DNA of 34,186 nt from UBA7185 sp964606855 (GCA_964606855.1 CAZSHM010000013.1:1-34186), one strand, 5' to 3'. Shown: positions 1-9,003, counted from the first letter of the stretch. Numbers and translations are program-made. Notes: generated from the sequence alone by a model not told the origin.

Positions 1-144
1 TTTGCATCCCTTCTCTGCGCAAGAATCTTTTTGTGCGATTCCCCAACTTCAAGCATCCTACCTGGTTTGTATACGGTGTCTTGCCCTCCTGCCTCCCTTC
101 CGCGTTTCTTCTGTTCTTCTCAAAGGAGTCCGATATCCAATGTC

Positions 145-173
145 AGTATAAAAAAGGCTCCAGTGCTTGTCAA
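145..173 (-). promoter_or_regulatory. Strong sigma-A promoter reading out of the left edge
   Basis: On the minus strand a perfect -35 TTGACA (173-168) is followed after 17 bases by -10 TATACT (150-145). Transcription would start near 138 and run left. No convincing coding start is visible before the edge. A purine-rich GAGAAGGG at 15-8 (minus) lies seven bases from the edge, so the target gene may begin just outside. Bases 1-144 therefore look like a 5' leader. Confidence 0.7.
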
Positions 174-178
174 TAGAA

Positions 179-215
179 CTGTCACCGATTGTACGTATTC
201 TGTCATCGATGGTAC
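179..215 (-). promoter_or_regulatory. Direct-repeat operator, LytTR type, for the leftward promoter
   Basis: Two 16-base copies, 200-215 and 179-194, differ at two positions and start exactly 21 bases apart. Read on the minus strand they are GTACCATCGATGACAG and GTACAATCGGTGACAG. The nearer copy ends five bases before the -35 box. Paired direct repeats two helical turns apart, just upstream of -35, are the known arrangement for LytTR-domain activators. That the regulator encoded at 445-1188 binds here is inferred from its position. Confidence 0.6.
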
Positions 216-313
216 ACAGCAGTGAATTGCCCGGGCTGCGCACTTGCCACTCGAGTCAAACTGCAAAGCCGAGGACGTGGTGCAGCAGAGCGCCCATGCA
301 CCCCGCGATATCG

Positions 314-347
314 ACCGAATATAGCAATTCAGCGACAATCGATAACA
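314..347 (+). promoter_or_regulatory. Matching operator for the rightward promoter
   Basis: The plus strand at 335-347 reads ACAATCGATAACA, matching 11 of 13 bases of the near copy in the leftward operator. It is followed by six bases (AATCTA) and then the -35 box; the leftward element has GTTCTA at the same place. A weaker copy, ACCGAATATAGCA (314-326), sits 21 bases upstream and matches 7 of 13 bases of the far leftward copy. This suggests the regulator controls its own gene as well as the divergent one. Bases 216-313 hold nothing I recognise. Confidence 0.5.
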
Positions 348-353
348 AATCTA

Positions 354-382
354 TTGTTGTAGACTCTCCCTTTTGCTATAAT
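354..382 (+). promoter_or_regulatory. Promoter of the LytTR regulator gene
   Basis: A weak -35 TTGTTG (354-359), a 17-base spacer and a perfect TATAAT (377-382) preceded by TGC form an extended -10 promoter. A poor -35 beside an activator site fits positive regulation. The leader before the start codon at 445 is about 55 bases. Confidence 0.75.
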
Positions 383-444
383 ACAAAAAATGACTTACAG
401 ACGCACTTGCAAAAACACCTGTGCTAAGAAAGGAAGGTTCTCCT

Positions 445-1188
445 ATGCCGGATACACCAACGATCGCTGTCTGTGACAAAGACATAAACTGCCATGAACA
501 AATTCGCGCACTGCTGAACTCGTACCGCCACACGCACGGGAACCTGGAGATGCGGCTCTGCTTTTTTCAGACCGGAGAGGAACTGCAGAGGTATTCCGAG
601 CCGATCGATTTACTTTTTCTGGATGCGGAGCTGAATGGCGATCAGGCCTTGAGCCTCATTCCGTCTCTGCAAAAACGATGCCCGAATCTGAGTATCATTC
701 TGATCTCCTCTGAGATCACCCATATAACCGACGCGCACCGTCTACATGTATTTCAGTATCTGCTCAAACCGTTTGACGGCCAAATTTTTTTCGAAGAGCT
801 GGACCGCTTTTATCTGCAGTTTCATCAGAGCCAGCAACTCTACTCCGCCGGCCTTCGAGGTGAGACCGTGCAGTTTCCGATCCGGGACATTACCTGTATC
901 GAAGCGGAACTTCGGCACCTGATCATTCATACCGCGCAGAATGCGCGGTATGAAAAGAGCGGACAAATCGGCAAGGAGGAGGAGCTGCTCTCTCCTTTTG
1001 GATTTATCCGCTGTCACAACAGTTACTTGTTCAATCCGCGTCATGTGAAACGGCTGGAGGAAAAAGAGGTCGTTTTCTCCTGCGGCACATTGGAATCGGC
1101 GCCCATCAGCAGAGCACGGCGCAAAAACGTGGAGCAGCAATACCGGCGCTGGCTTGCCAGGAATCCGGCGAAGCTGGAATGCGTTTAG
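445..1188 (+). CDS. LytTR-family response regulator
   Basis: This 247-residue protein is a cytoplasmic transcription factor with a receiver domain (about 5-120) and a LytTR DNA-binding domain (about 140-240). Receiver landmarks are visible: the phospho-acceptor in LLFLDAEL, a serine in ILISSE and the lysine in YLLKPF. The usual acidic pair reads CDKD, so one acidic residue is replaced by lysine and phosphorylation could be altered. The C-terminal half has the LytTR pattern, ending FIRCHNSYLFNPRHVKRL and a basic tail. I chose ATG 445 because AGGAAGG (431-437) lies seven bases upstream; an in-frame GTG at 421 has no such site. No histidine kinase gene is in the window. Its 3' end overlaps the end of sbcC by four bases. 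Confidence 0.88.
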   Translation: MPDTPTIAVCDKDINCHEQIRALLNSYRHTHGNLEMRLCFFQTGEELQRYSEPIDLLFLDAELNGDQALSLIPSLQKRCPNLSIILISSEITHITDAHRLHVFQYLLKPFDGQIFFEELDRFYLQFHQSQQLYSAGLRGETVQFPIRDITCIEAELRHLIIHTAQNARYEKSGQIGKEEELLSPFGFIRCHNSYLFNPRHVKRLEEKEVVFSCGTLESAPISRARRKNVEQQYRRWLARNPAKLECV

Positions 1189-3875
1189 TCCCGCAGCTGA
1201 AAATACGCGGTGCTGCCCCGCTCACTGCTCTCCACGACCAGCCAGGCCGGAATCTGTTCCCGCAATTCCGCCACATGCGAGATGACACCCACGAGGCGGC
1301 CCTGCTGCTGCAGTTCCAGGAGGCAGGCAATCGTGCTCTCCAGAGAATCGCTATCCAGCGTGCCGAAGCCCTCATCCACAAAGACGGTGGAAAGTTCTAT
1401 CCCGCCGCTCGCGCTCTGCACCGCGTCAGAGAGTCCAAGCGCCAAAGCGAGGGAAGCCTTGAACCCTTCGCCGCCGGAAAGCGAGGAGACGGATCGCGGC
1501 CGCCCTGTATAATTGTCCATCACGTCCAGCTCCAGTCCCGCGGCCCGGCGTCTGTCCTCCGCCTCGCAGTGCCGCAGGAAATAGTACCGGCCACCGGTCA
1601 TTTTCAGCAAGCGTTGGTTGGCCTGCTCCAACACCTGTAAAAAGTAGGTGACGAGCACATAGGTCTCAAAGGAGATGCGCCAGTCGTTCTCCCCTCCGGC
1701 AAGTTTCGCCAGCCGCTGCACCACCTTATACTGCTCCGCGGTCGCGCGGATCTGCGAGAGCGCATCGCGCCCTGCCGCGAGGATGTCGCGGTTCTGGCAC
1801 TGCTCCAGGCGCAGCCGCTCACACCGCGCCGTCTGATCCTGCAGTTCCCGCGAGAGTGCCTTCAACTGCCGAGAGAGTGCGTCCTCTTCGGCCGGTTTTT
1901 GTCCCGCGAGCGCAGCTTCACTCTGGCGCAGCGCCTCCCGGTTGTGCTCCATGCGCGCCGCGTAGTCGCTGCACTCTTTTTGCAGGGGCTCGATCTGTTC
2001 TATCTGCCTTCGCGCGGCAGCGTAGTCGTCCGCGTCGGAAAAATGCTCCTTCCAGGCCGCCTGCCATTTGGCGCGCTGTTCCTCCAGGGTCGCGCTCTGC
2101 TGCTCGAGCTGCTCCTCCAGGGCAGCGAGCTGCCCCTCCAGCTGATGCCGCTGTCCCCGAATCTGCTCGTTCTCCTGGCGAAGCACCTGCAGGCGCTGCC
2201 GCCAATCTTCCGGGAACGTGGTCCACCCTAAAAGTTCCTGATCCTGCCGTTGTTCCGCCTGCAAGCCCTCCAACCGCGCTTTGCACTCGCTGCCTTCCCG
2301 CAGGATCTCCCCGCCATAGCGCTTCGGATCCTCCAAGGCGGAAGCACCCGCGCTCTCCTCGATGGATTGGCGCTGCTGTGCAAGGCGCCCATTCAAGGCC
2401 GAGACCTGCCGCAGAAAGTCTTGGTAGGACGCCTGTGCCTCCTCCATCCGCGTCTCCGCCGCCTCGATCTCGCTCTCCGCAACCCCCTCGCCCCGCTGCC
2501 GGTTGGGACTGGGGTGGTGTGTCGCGCCGCAGACGGGACATGCATCCCCTTCCTTCAGATCGGCGGCTAGGGATGCCCCCAGCTGCAGCCGCTGCCGCCT
2601 GCGCAGTTCCTCCAGCTCCCGTTTTTTCCGCCTGATCGCCTGCTCCAGCTCACCCAGATGCGCCTGCTCTCTGTGCGCGCGCTCCAGATTCTGAAGATAC
2701 TGCTGCACCATCTGATGCTGCCTGCGCAGCCGTTCCAGCTGCTCGGAGAGCTTCTCCAACTGCTCCTGCCGCGTGCCGGCGCGCTCCGCCGCCTCCATCT
2801 GCACGGCCTTCCGCCGGACTTTTTCCGAGATGGTCTGCAGCTCGGCTTGCTGCTTCTGCACCGCGCCGCGCTGCCGCGCGATCTGCTGCTCCATCTGCTG
2901 GCAGCCCTGTGCCGCCGGCTCCAGGAGACTCGCCGTTTTCGCCCGCTCCAGGAGCGCCCGTTTCCGCGCGATCTCCGCTTCCCGCGCGGCGAGTTGTCTC
3001 TGCTCCGCGCGCAGCGCACCCAGATGCCGGAATTTTTCCGACAGCCTCCCCGCTTCCTCCAGCGCGGCCTGCAGATCCCGCTGCCGCGCGTCCAAACCGT
3101 CCTTCTCCTGCTCCAGCTGCGTGAGCAGCGTATCCTGCGCATCCAGATGCGCTGCGAGCGCCGCGAGCACGCCTTCGGCTCCGCCCGCCTCGACGGCCTG
3201 ACGCAAGGCCTCGTCTCCCCCGATGTGGATCCGCGCAAAACTTTCCGCCAGCTGTTTTTTCTGCGCCTGGTACTGCTGTTCCAGCTGCCGCCCGCGGGTG
3301 CTCAGTTCCCGCTGCACCTCTTCAAACAGCTCCGTGCCGAACAACTGCCGCAGAATCTGCTGCTTCTCCTGTGTCGGAGCGTTCAAAAAACGGCGGAACT
3401 CGCCCTGCGGGATCATCACAATCTTGCGGAACTGCTCATAGTCCAGCCCCAGAATCTCCTGGACTTTGGCCGCGACATCGCTCAGCCGGCTCAGCGGCGC
3501 AAACGCGTCGTGCCCGACGCAGCAGAGTTCCGCCTCGTGCGCCCCTTCCTTGTAGCCGCCTCCGCGCTCCTTGGGCAGGCGCTGCGCCGGACGGCGCCGG
3601 ATCTCGTAGGCCAGATCCCGCACCGCGAAACGAAAGACCACCTCCGTGATAGGCCCGTCCTCCGCCACAAAGTCGCTGCGAAGGCCCCGCTCGCTGCGCT
3701 CTCCGGTGGTCTTTCCGTAGAGCGCGTAGCACATCGCATCGAAAATGGTCGTCTTGCCGGCGCCGGTGGGGCCTGTGATGACAAAAATGTTGTGCTGGCG
3801 CAGCTGAGAGAAATCCAGCTCCGTCCGTCCGGCATACGGGCCGAACGCCTGCATCCGCAAATATAAGGGCCGCAT
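1185..3875 (-). CDS. sbcC: Exonuclease SbcC, SMC-like ATPase subunit
   Basis: SbcC is the ATPase of the SbcCD (Rad50/Mre11-like) complex, which opens DNA hairpins and processes double-strand ends. The 896-residue protein shows the full set of marks: Walker A GPTGAGKTT at 35-43, long glutamine- and glutamate-rich coiled coils, a zinc-hook CPVC near residue 447 in the middle of the coils, the ABC signature SLSGGEGFKASLAL near 795, and Walker B TVFVDEGFGTLD near 830. Length is somewhat short of the E. coli protein. The start codon directly follows the sbcD stop (TAG then ATG), with GGAGGAGG inside the end of sbcD as ribosome site, so the two are translationally coupled. Its stop overlaps the convergent LytTR gene, and I see no terminator between them. 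Confidence 0.96.
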   Translation of the reverse strand: MRPLYLRMQAFGPYAGRTELDFSQLRQHNIFVITGPTGAGKTTIFDAMCYALYGKTTGERSERGLRSDFVAEDGPITEVVFRFAVRDLAYEIRRRPAQRLPKERGGGYKEGAHEAELCCVGHDAFAPLSRLSDVAAKVQEILGLDYEQFRKIVMIPQGEFRRFLNAPTQEKQQILRQLFGTELFEEVQRELSTRGRQLEQQYQAQKKQLAESFARIHIGGDEALRQAVEAGGAEGVLAALAAHLDAQDTLLTQLEQEKDGLDARQRDLQAALEEAGRLSEKFRHLGALRAEQRQLAAREAEIARKRALLERAKTASLLEPAAQGCQQMEQQIARQRGAVQKQQAELQTISEKVRRKAVQMEAAERAGTRQEQLEKLSEQLERLRRQHQMVQQYLQNLERAHREQAHLGELEQAIRRKKRELEELRRRQRLQLGASLAADLKEGDACPVCGATHHPSPNRQRGEGVAESEIEAAETRMEEAQASYQDFLRQVSALNGRLAQQRQSIEESAGASALEDPKRYGGEILREGSECKARLEGLQAEQRQDQELLGWTTFPEDWRQRLQVLRQENEQIRGQRHQLEGQLAALEEQLEQQSATLEEQRAKWQAAWKEHFSDADDYAAARRQIEQIEPLQKECSDYAARMEHNREALRQSEAALAGQKPAEEDALSRQLKALSRELQDQTARCERLRLEQCQNRDILAAGRDALSQIRATAEQYKVVQRLAKLAGGENDWRISFETYVLVTYFLQVLEQANQRLLKMTGGRYYFLRHCEAEDRRRAAGLELDVMDNYTGRPRSVSSLSGGEGFKASLALALGLSDAVQSASGGIELSTVFVDEGFGTLDSDSLESTIACLLELQQQGRLVGVISHVAELREQIPAWLVVESSERGSTAYFQLRD

Positions 3876-5048
3876 CTACTCCGCCTCCTCCATCGCAAGG
3901 CAGACGCGCAGACAATCCTGCAGCACCGCGCGTTCCGCCTCCTGCATCACATTCCCTGTCACCTGCGCATAGAATCCCGCGAAGAGCTCTTCCGGCGTGC
4001 GGCTCCGGAGATCCGCCTGCCGATAGGTCTGTAACGGCTCTGTCAGCTGCTGGTGCTCTCGCTCCAGGGTCAGCGTGTTGGGATATTTCTCCCGCAGCCG
4101 CGCCATCGGCTCCAACAGTTCGCCGTAGTCGGTGAGGACGGCGCGGATGAAGTCTCTCTCCCGCTCCGGCGCCGTATCTTCCTCCAGCAGTGCGCGCAGT
4201 TCGCCGCGAATGGTGCGCATCTCCCGCAGCGGCGTCAGGGGGAGCGTTTCGACCCGGACGCGCCCGTCGCCGTCCAGATCCACCTGCAGGAGACCCTTTT
4301 GCTGATGCTCCTCGGAGAAGGAATACTTTAACGGCGATCCCGCATAGCGGATGTGGGGCGCGCCGCTCTGCTGGCAGCCGTGCAGATGTCCGAGCGCCAC
4401 GTAGGAGAACTGCTGCAGCAGCGGACTGGTCCAGAAATTTGTGCCGCCCACAGTCAGAGCATGCTCAGAATCCGAGCGCTCCAAGTCCGCCTCCGTGCTG
4501 CCCGCGCCCGCGATCATGCCGTGGGAGAGAAGCACATGCCGGCCTCCGTCGGCAAGATCCGCCTCCAGGGTGCGCAATACCGCCTCCGCCGCCCGCGGAT
4601 ACTCGAGCGGCTCCGTGCTCTGCAGGATATAGCGGAGCGTGGGCAGATCTCCGTAGGGAAACAGGTGAAAAACCACCGGTCCCCAGGCATCCCGGAGCGT
4701 CACCCGCGCCAGCGGCAGCGCACAGCGCCCCGCGATGTGAAGTCCCGCCCCAGAGAGGATCCCCTGCACAAAGTCCAGCCGCTCACCGCTGTCATGATTG
4801 CCCCCGATGGCGATGACCGGGACATGGCACTCGAGCACAACCCGCGAGAGGAAATCGTCCAGGAGCTGAACCGCCTCCACCGAAGGATTGCGCCGGTCGT
4901 AGATATCCCCCGCCAAGAGCAGAACGTCCGGCTGTCCGGACTTGATCCGCGCGACGGTCTGTTCCAGGATATGGCGCTGATCTTCCAGCAGGGATACCTG
5001 GTTCAATTTTTTGCCGATATGGAGATCGGCCATATGAAACATTCGCAT
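3876..5048 (-). CDS. sbcD: Exonuclease SbcD, Mre11-like nuclease subunit
   Basis: SbcD is the metal-dependent nuclease that works with SbcC. The 390-residue protein carries calcineurin-type phosphoesterase motifs: ADLHIGK (D8, H10), GDIYDRRNPS, GGNHDSGERL, the histidine in LLSHGMIAG, and ALGHLHG. The reading frame stays open far upstream, but I place the start at ATG 5048 because GGGAGG lies nine bases before it and the protein then begins with the family-typical MRMFHMADLHIGK. A second ATG at 5042 is possible. The 124 bases up to the DUF445 gene hold no clear terminator, so the three genes probably share a transcript. Confidence 0.95.
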   Translation of the reverse strand: MRMFHMADLHIGKKLNQVSLLEDQRHILEQTVARIKSGQPDVLLLAGDIYDRRNPSVEAVQLLDDFLSRVVLECHVPVIAIGGNHDSGERLDFVQGILSGAGLHIAGRCALPLARVTLRDAWGPVVFHLFPYGDLPTLRYILQSTEPLEYPRAAEAVLRTLEADLADGGRHVLLSHGMIAGAGSTEADLERSDSEHALTVGGTNFWTSPLLQQFSYVALGHLHGCQQSGAPHIRYAGSPLKYSFSEEHQQKGLLQVDLDGDGRVRVETLPLTPLREMRTIRGELRALLEEDTAPERERDFIRAVLTDYGELLEPMARLREKYPNTLTLEREHQQLTEPLQTYRQADLRSRTPEELFAGFYAQVTGNVMQEAERAVLQDCLRVCLAMEEAE

Positions 5049-5172
5049 GTCGATTCGCCTCCCGGCACACACGGAAATCCGCTGCGGAAAGATCTGCGCG
5101 AAACTCGGATTCCATGCACTGCATCCATGCGCCCGCAAAATCGCCGGAGCCGCAGCGCGGGCGTATCCGCGG

Positions 5173-8100
5173 CTAAAAGAGATAGAGCAGCATCCCGGGC
5201 AGCGCAAAGGCGGCACCCCACCAGCCGCGCCGCTCGATGTGGCGCAGGTAGTGCCCGGCAAACCCCCAAACCACATCCTCCAGGTGCCTGCTGTCCATGC
5301 AGAGCAGCTGCCGCTCCGCAAGATTCGCGAGATCCATCGCCTCGAGCAGGGGCACGCCGTAACGCGACCCGGTGGCGTGTGCCGCGCGCAGGGCCGCCTC
5401 CGCAAGCAGGCGTCGGCCGTGCTCCGGCAGAATTGCGCGCCAATCCTCCGCAAGGCGAAGCAAGATAAGCTGCAGCGAATAGTCCGCCCAGCGCAGAAAG
5501 TCCGCATCCGCGGACAACCTGCGCCCGCCGCGCCGCAGCAATGCGGCAAACTCCGGCCGGGGAACCCACTGCCGGAGCTTCGTGGCCGCAAGATTCTGCC
5601 AGAGCCGCTCCGAGAAGGCCTCCAGCTGATCCCGGGCCCGCGGGGACAAGAGGATCTCGGATACGGGCGGCGTCTCCCGGCAGGCGGCAAACCAGCGCCG
5701 GAGCGGAACCGGGCCGATCTCCCGGCGGTAAAATTCAGAGAAAAAGGGCTGCCAGAGATCCGCGACTTCCGCCCGGTGCAGGTGCCACTCCAGTCCGAGC
5801 GCCGTCTGCGGCCGCCGGAGCAGCGGCTCCGGGTTCAGCCATCTTCCCCAGGCAATCACCGGCGCATCCGCAAAGCAGGCGGACGCGCGGCGCACGATGC
5901 CGCCCAGCGCACAGTGCAGGCCCGGCTCCGCCAAGAGCCGATCCAGAAGCGCCTCCAGGGGCGCCCGACGCAGCAGTGTGCCGGCAAACGCGGGTCCGCC
6001 GTGCCGCCAGCACTGCCAGAACAGGTCTTCCAACGCCTCGCGGCGGTCGGATAAAAAGCGCGGCAGTTTATCCCGCAGCAGGCGGTCCACCACCCGCACG
6101 GTGAGATCATCGCCGTCCAGCATGCCGTAGCCCAAGACCTGCACGGGGCGCAGGCGCGACAGGATCCGGGACTGCAGCGCCTCCGTGATCGCGCCCTGTT
6201 TTTCCTGCAGAGCGCGCGGCACTTCCTCGATCAGCAGCTGAAAGAGGCCGGACACCGCCTCGCGGCGCGGCACAAGGGACGGCGCTTTCGCCGCCAGGAA
6301 CGACGCCGCCCGGCCGGCGATGCGCGCACGGCGCTCCGGACGGATCAGTGCCGCTGCCGCTCCGGCCTCCAGCTTCTCCTGCAGCGTACGCGCGCGCTCT
6401 GCCCCTAGGATCCCTGTGAGCGATTCTTCTCTGTGCAGAACACGCTCCGCGGCCTCCGCCAGATCCGGCAATTCCCGCGCGCTCAGAAACGCGCGAAAGT
6501 GCGCGCCAACCCGCGCGGCGGGCAGAACCTGCCCAAGTGGGGTGCTGCTGTGCAGCGCTCGGTCCGCGAGGCGCTCCAGTTCCGGCAGGAGCGCGGCAAT
6601 TTCCGGTCTCCGCGCCCCGCGGAGCAGAGCGGACAGGGGCACCTCGCCCAGCTGCTCCGGCAGGCGGTCCCAGCCGATCTCCCGGGAACTGCACAGGCGC
6701 AGCAGCGCGCGGGAGATCCCCTTTCGCGCCGCCGCAAGCTCCGACGCCGCCGTGCGCCAGACGGCCGCATCGGCGGCAAGGCGCGCCGCAATGCTCTCCG
6801 CGCGTGCATCCAGCTGCGCCAGAGCTTCCTGAAGTACACCGGGATGGATGACATACTGCTCCACCAGGCGTCCCATGCCATGCGCGAAGCGCGCCTTCTG
6901 CTTTGGGATGACCCCCTGCAGCATCTCGATGCCGCATAGCGGTTCATAGGGCCAGAAGAGTCCCTTCACCGCCGCACAGTTCGTGCCGTAGCCTACCGCG
7001 CCGAAGACCGCCGTCTTGCCCGCCAGCACAGCGGCAAGCATCCCCGGCGATCCGGCCGCTGGAACGCCCACGGCCAGTGCGGTTCCCAGCGTGGCGCCCG
7101 CCAGCGCCCCCATTCCCGCGCCCAGGTAGTTCAGCGGTTTCAGCTCCCTGCCCATCAGCTCCTCCACCAGACGGAGCAGCGCGTCGCGGTCCAAAGCGCG
7201 GATCTCCCGCTCGGCCAGTCGGCTGAGCACGCCCGACAGATGCGTGACGGCGGCCTCGGAGAGCGCCTCCAGGATTTGCTCCCGCCGCGGCCGGAGCAAA
7301 TCCCAGATTTCCCGCAGCAGACGATCCGGCGGCAGGCTCCGCAGCAGGCTGCCGATCCAGCGCGCGCCGGCATCCGCCGCGACGGTTTCCAGAGCGTCAT
7401 AGAGCGTGCCGTAAATCTTGCCCGCGGGGCATGTGGAAAGCGCGGTTTCCAATCCTCGGCAGCCTTCCGCCACCAAGCGCCGCAGCGCGGCCTCCAGTCC
7501 GGCATCGGAGACGGAGGGCAAATCGTCCGCGCGCAGACGGCACAGCCGGTCGCCCTGCCGGCGCAGGAGCCGCGGCAGATCCAGCTGCTCCAATCCGCGC
7601 AGCAGGACGTCGCACAGGGCATCCTCCACCTTCTCCTGCTGCTCCGCCAGATGCAGCGCGCCGATCTTCCGGTGCAGCAGCCGCTCCAGCAGATCCGAAC
7701 CGGAATCCAGAAGCAGCTCGTCCAGTTTCTCCGTCAGCAGGCGCGCCAGGATCGTCTCCAAAGGTTCTGGCTGCCGCGCACTCCGCCGGCGCTCGGCAGC
7801 CTCAAGCCGGCGAATCAGGCTGCCCGGGCTGTGCTGCGACAGCAGGGACTCCATCTTCCGCCGCAGCGCATCCCCCGTGTCCCCCGCCTCGTCCGCCAGC
7901 ACTTGCCGCGCGAGCTGTTCCATGGCCTCCGGCTCCGCGAACTGGCGCAGCAGATCCTCCTGCAGCTCTTCCAGCACCATGCCCCGCACGCCGCCGACCT
8001 CCGCCGCGATCTCCTCCAGCGTCTCCTGGAACATCTGCCGCAGGGCCGGGGCGTTCTCCTGCAGCCAGCCGCGCAGCGGCAGCAGAAAATGCGGAAGCAC

Positions 8101-9003
8101 GGCCTCGACCGCATCTCCGAGCGAATCGAGAAATTCCCGCGGCAGCAGCGCGTCCAGCGGTGTCTCGATCGCCTGAACCGCGGAGAGCAGCGCGCGCGAT
8201 ATATCCCGGAGCAGCCGCTGTCCCGCTTCGGAGTGGAGCAGCCGCCGCAGTAGCGCCGCCCCCTGGGCCGCGTCACAGCGGAGACACTGTCCGATCTCCG
8301 TCTGCTCCATCTGCGCGTCCAGCTCCAGCAGCACCGCGCGCAGACGGAGTTTCTCCATGCTCTCCTTCAAGAGCCGCCGCAGCTGCGCCCGATTCTCCCG
8401 CAGGAGACTCCGCTGCCAGTCCGCGCTGCGCCGTGCGGCCTCCTCGACCAGCGCGCGGCACCACGGGCCGAGGCCCAGCGCCTCCAGGCTCTGCGCGCCC
8501 CGATCCGCAAGCCAGGCCCGGCAAAAGCGCGGCGCAAAGTTCTCCTCCTCCAGCGTCTCTGTGAGGACTGCGGCCAGCTGTTCCGCCACCCGCTGGCACG
8601 GCCAGTCCTCCTGCGGCAGTGCGCGGCGCAGGAAGGCGAGGATGCTGTCCCGCTCCTGCGAAAGGAACGCGCACAGCAAATCCGCAAGGGTCTCCGCCGT
8701 CTTCTCCAGATCGTCCGCCCCCGCCTCGCGCGCCCCCGTCAGGGCCGCGGGCAGCTGCCGCGTGAAGAAGTCCTCCAGGGCCTCCGCCAGGCAGGCCTGC
8801 ACTTCCGGGCGCCGCAGCTGCGCGGCGAGCACCTCCCGCGTCAGCACCGGCTCCTCCAGCAGCGCGCCCGCCTCGCGAGCAAACGCGTCGCGGGTCTTCT
8901 CGATCACGCCGTTTTTCTGAAACAGACTGCGGATGGCCGTGTCATTGGTCAGATAGCCCGTCAAGGCGCCCAGAATTGTCTCTGTCAACAGCTGTGTCAG
9001 CAT
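5173..9003 (-). CDS. Giant two-module DUF445 membrane protein
   Basis: This 1,276-residue protein belongs to DUF445 (YheB-like), whose ordinary members are a few hundred residues long and have no well-settled function. The family's N-terminal pattern occurs twice. The first copy is GALTGYLTNDTAIRSLF near residue 15. The second, near 625-690, is GYGTNCAAVKGLFWPYEP followed by GVIPKQKARFAHGMGRLVEQ, with hydrophobic stretches before it. The C-terminus, HIERRGWWGAAFALPGML, matches the membrane-anchoring end of the family. Between these lie long charged helical segments rich in Leu, Glu and Arg. ATG 9003 was chosen because GGAGGG is eight bases upstream. The gene precedes sbcD and sbcC on the same strand. 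A terminator ends about 35 bases before its start. Function is unknown. Confidence 0.85.
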   Translation of the reverse strand: MLTQLLTETILGALTGYLTNDTAIRSLFQKNGVIEKTRDAFAREAGALLEEPVLTREVLAAQLRRPEVQACLAEALEDFFTRQLPAALTGAREAGADDLEKTAETLADLLCAFLSQERDSILAFLRRALPQEDWPCQRVAEQLAAVLTETLEEENFAPRFCRAWLADRGAQSLEALGLGPWCRALVEEAARRSADWQRSLLRENRAQLRRLLKESMEKLRLRAVLLELDAQMEQTEIGQCLRCDAAQGAALLRRLLHSEAGQRLLRDISRALLSAVQAIETPLDALLPREFLDSLGDAVEAVLPHFLLPLRGWLQENAPALRQMFQETLEEIAAEVGGVRGMVLEELQEDLLRQFAEPEAMEQLARQVLADEAGDTGDALRRKMESLLSQHSPGSLIRRLEAAERRRSARQPEPLETILARLLTEKLDELLLDSGSDLLERLLHRKIGALHLAEQQEKVEDALCDVLLRGLEQLDLPRLLRRQGDRLCRLRADDLPSVSDAGLEAALRRLVAEGCRGLETALSTCPAGKIYGTLYDALETVAADAGARWIGSLLRSLPPDRLLREIWDLLRPRREQILEALSEAAVTHLSGVLSRLAEREIRALDRDALLRLVEELMGRELKPLNYLGAGMGALAGATLGTALAVGVPAAGSPGMLAAVLAGKTAVFGAVGYGTNCAAVKGLFWPYEPLCGIEMLQGVIPKQKARFAHGMGRLVEQYVIHPGVLQEALAQLDARAESIAARLAADAAVWRTAASELAAARKGISRALLRLCSSREIGWDRLPEQLGEVPLSALLRGARRPEIAALLPELERLADRALHSSTPLGQVLPAARVGAHFRAFLSARELPDLAEAAERVLHREESLTGILGAERARTLQEKLEAGAAAALIRPERRARIAGRAASFLAAKAPSLVPRREAVSGLFQLLIEEVPRALQEKQGAITEALQSRILSRLRPVQVLGYGMLDGDDLTVRVVDRLLRDKLPRFLSDRREALEDLFWQCWRHGGPAFAGTLLRRAPLEALLDRLLAEPGLHCALGGIVRRASACFADAPVIAWGRWLNPEPLLRRPQTALGLEWHLHRAEVADLWQPFFSEFYRREIGPVPLRRWFAACRETPPVSEILLSPRARDQLEAFSERLWQNLAATKLRQWVPRPEFAALLRRGGRRLSADADFLRWADYSLQLILLRLAEDWRAILPEHGRRLLAEAALRAAHATGSRYGVPLLEAMDLANLAERQLLCMDSRHLEDVVWGFAGHYLRHIERRGWWGAAFALPGMLLYLF

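Noticed and set aside
31..338. Short frames on both strands in the left control region
   Set aside because: They cover the promoters and operator repeats and have no ribosome site.
1918..3649. Several long open frames antisense to or out of frame with sbcC
   Set aside because: They arise from high GC and from Gln/Glu/Ala-rich coiled-coil codons. They lack ribosome sites and family motifs, and sbcC itself is certain.
5541..8920. Long plus-strand frames opposite the DUF445 gene
   Set aside because: They are rich in Arg, Pro, Ala and Ser without motifs, as expected for the reverse of a GC-rich gene. The minus frame has recognisable DUF445 patterns.
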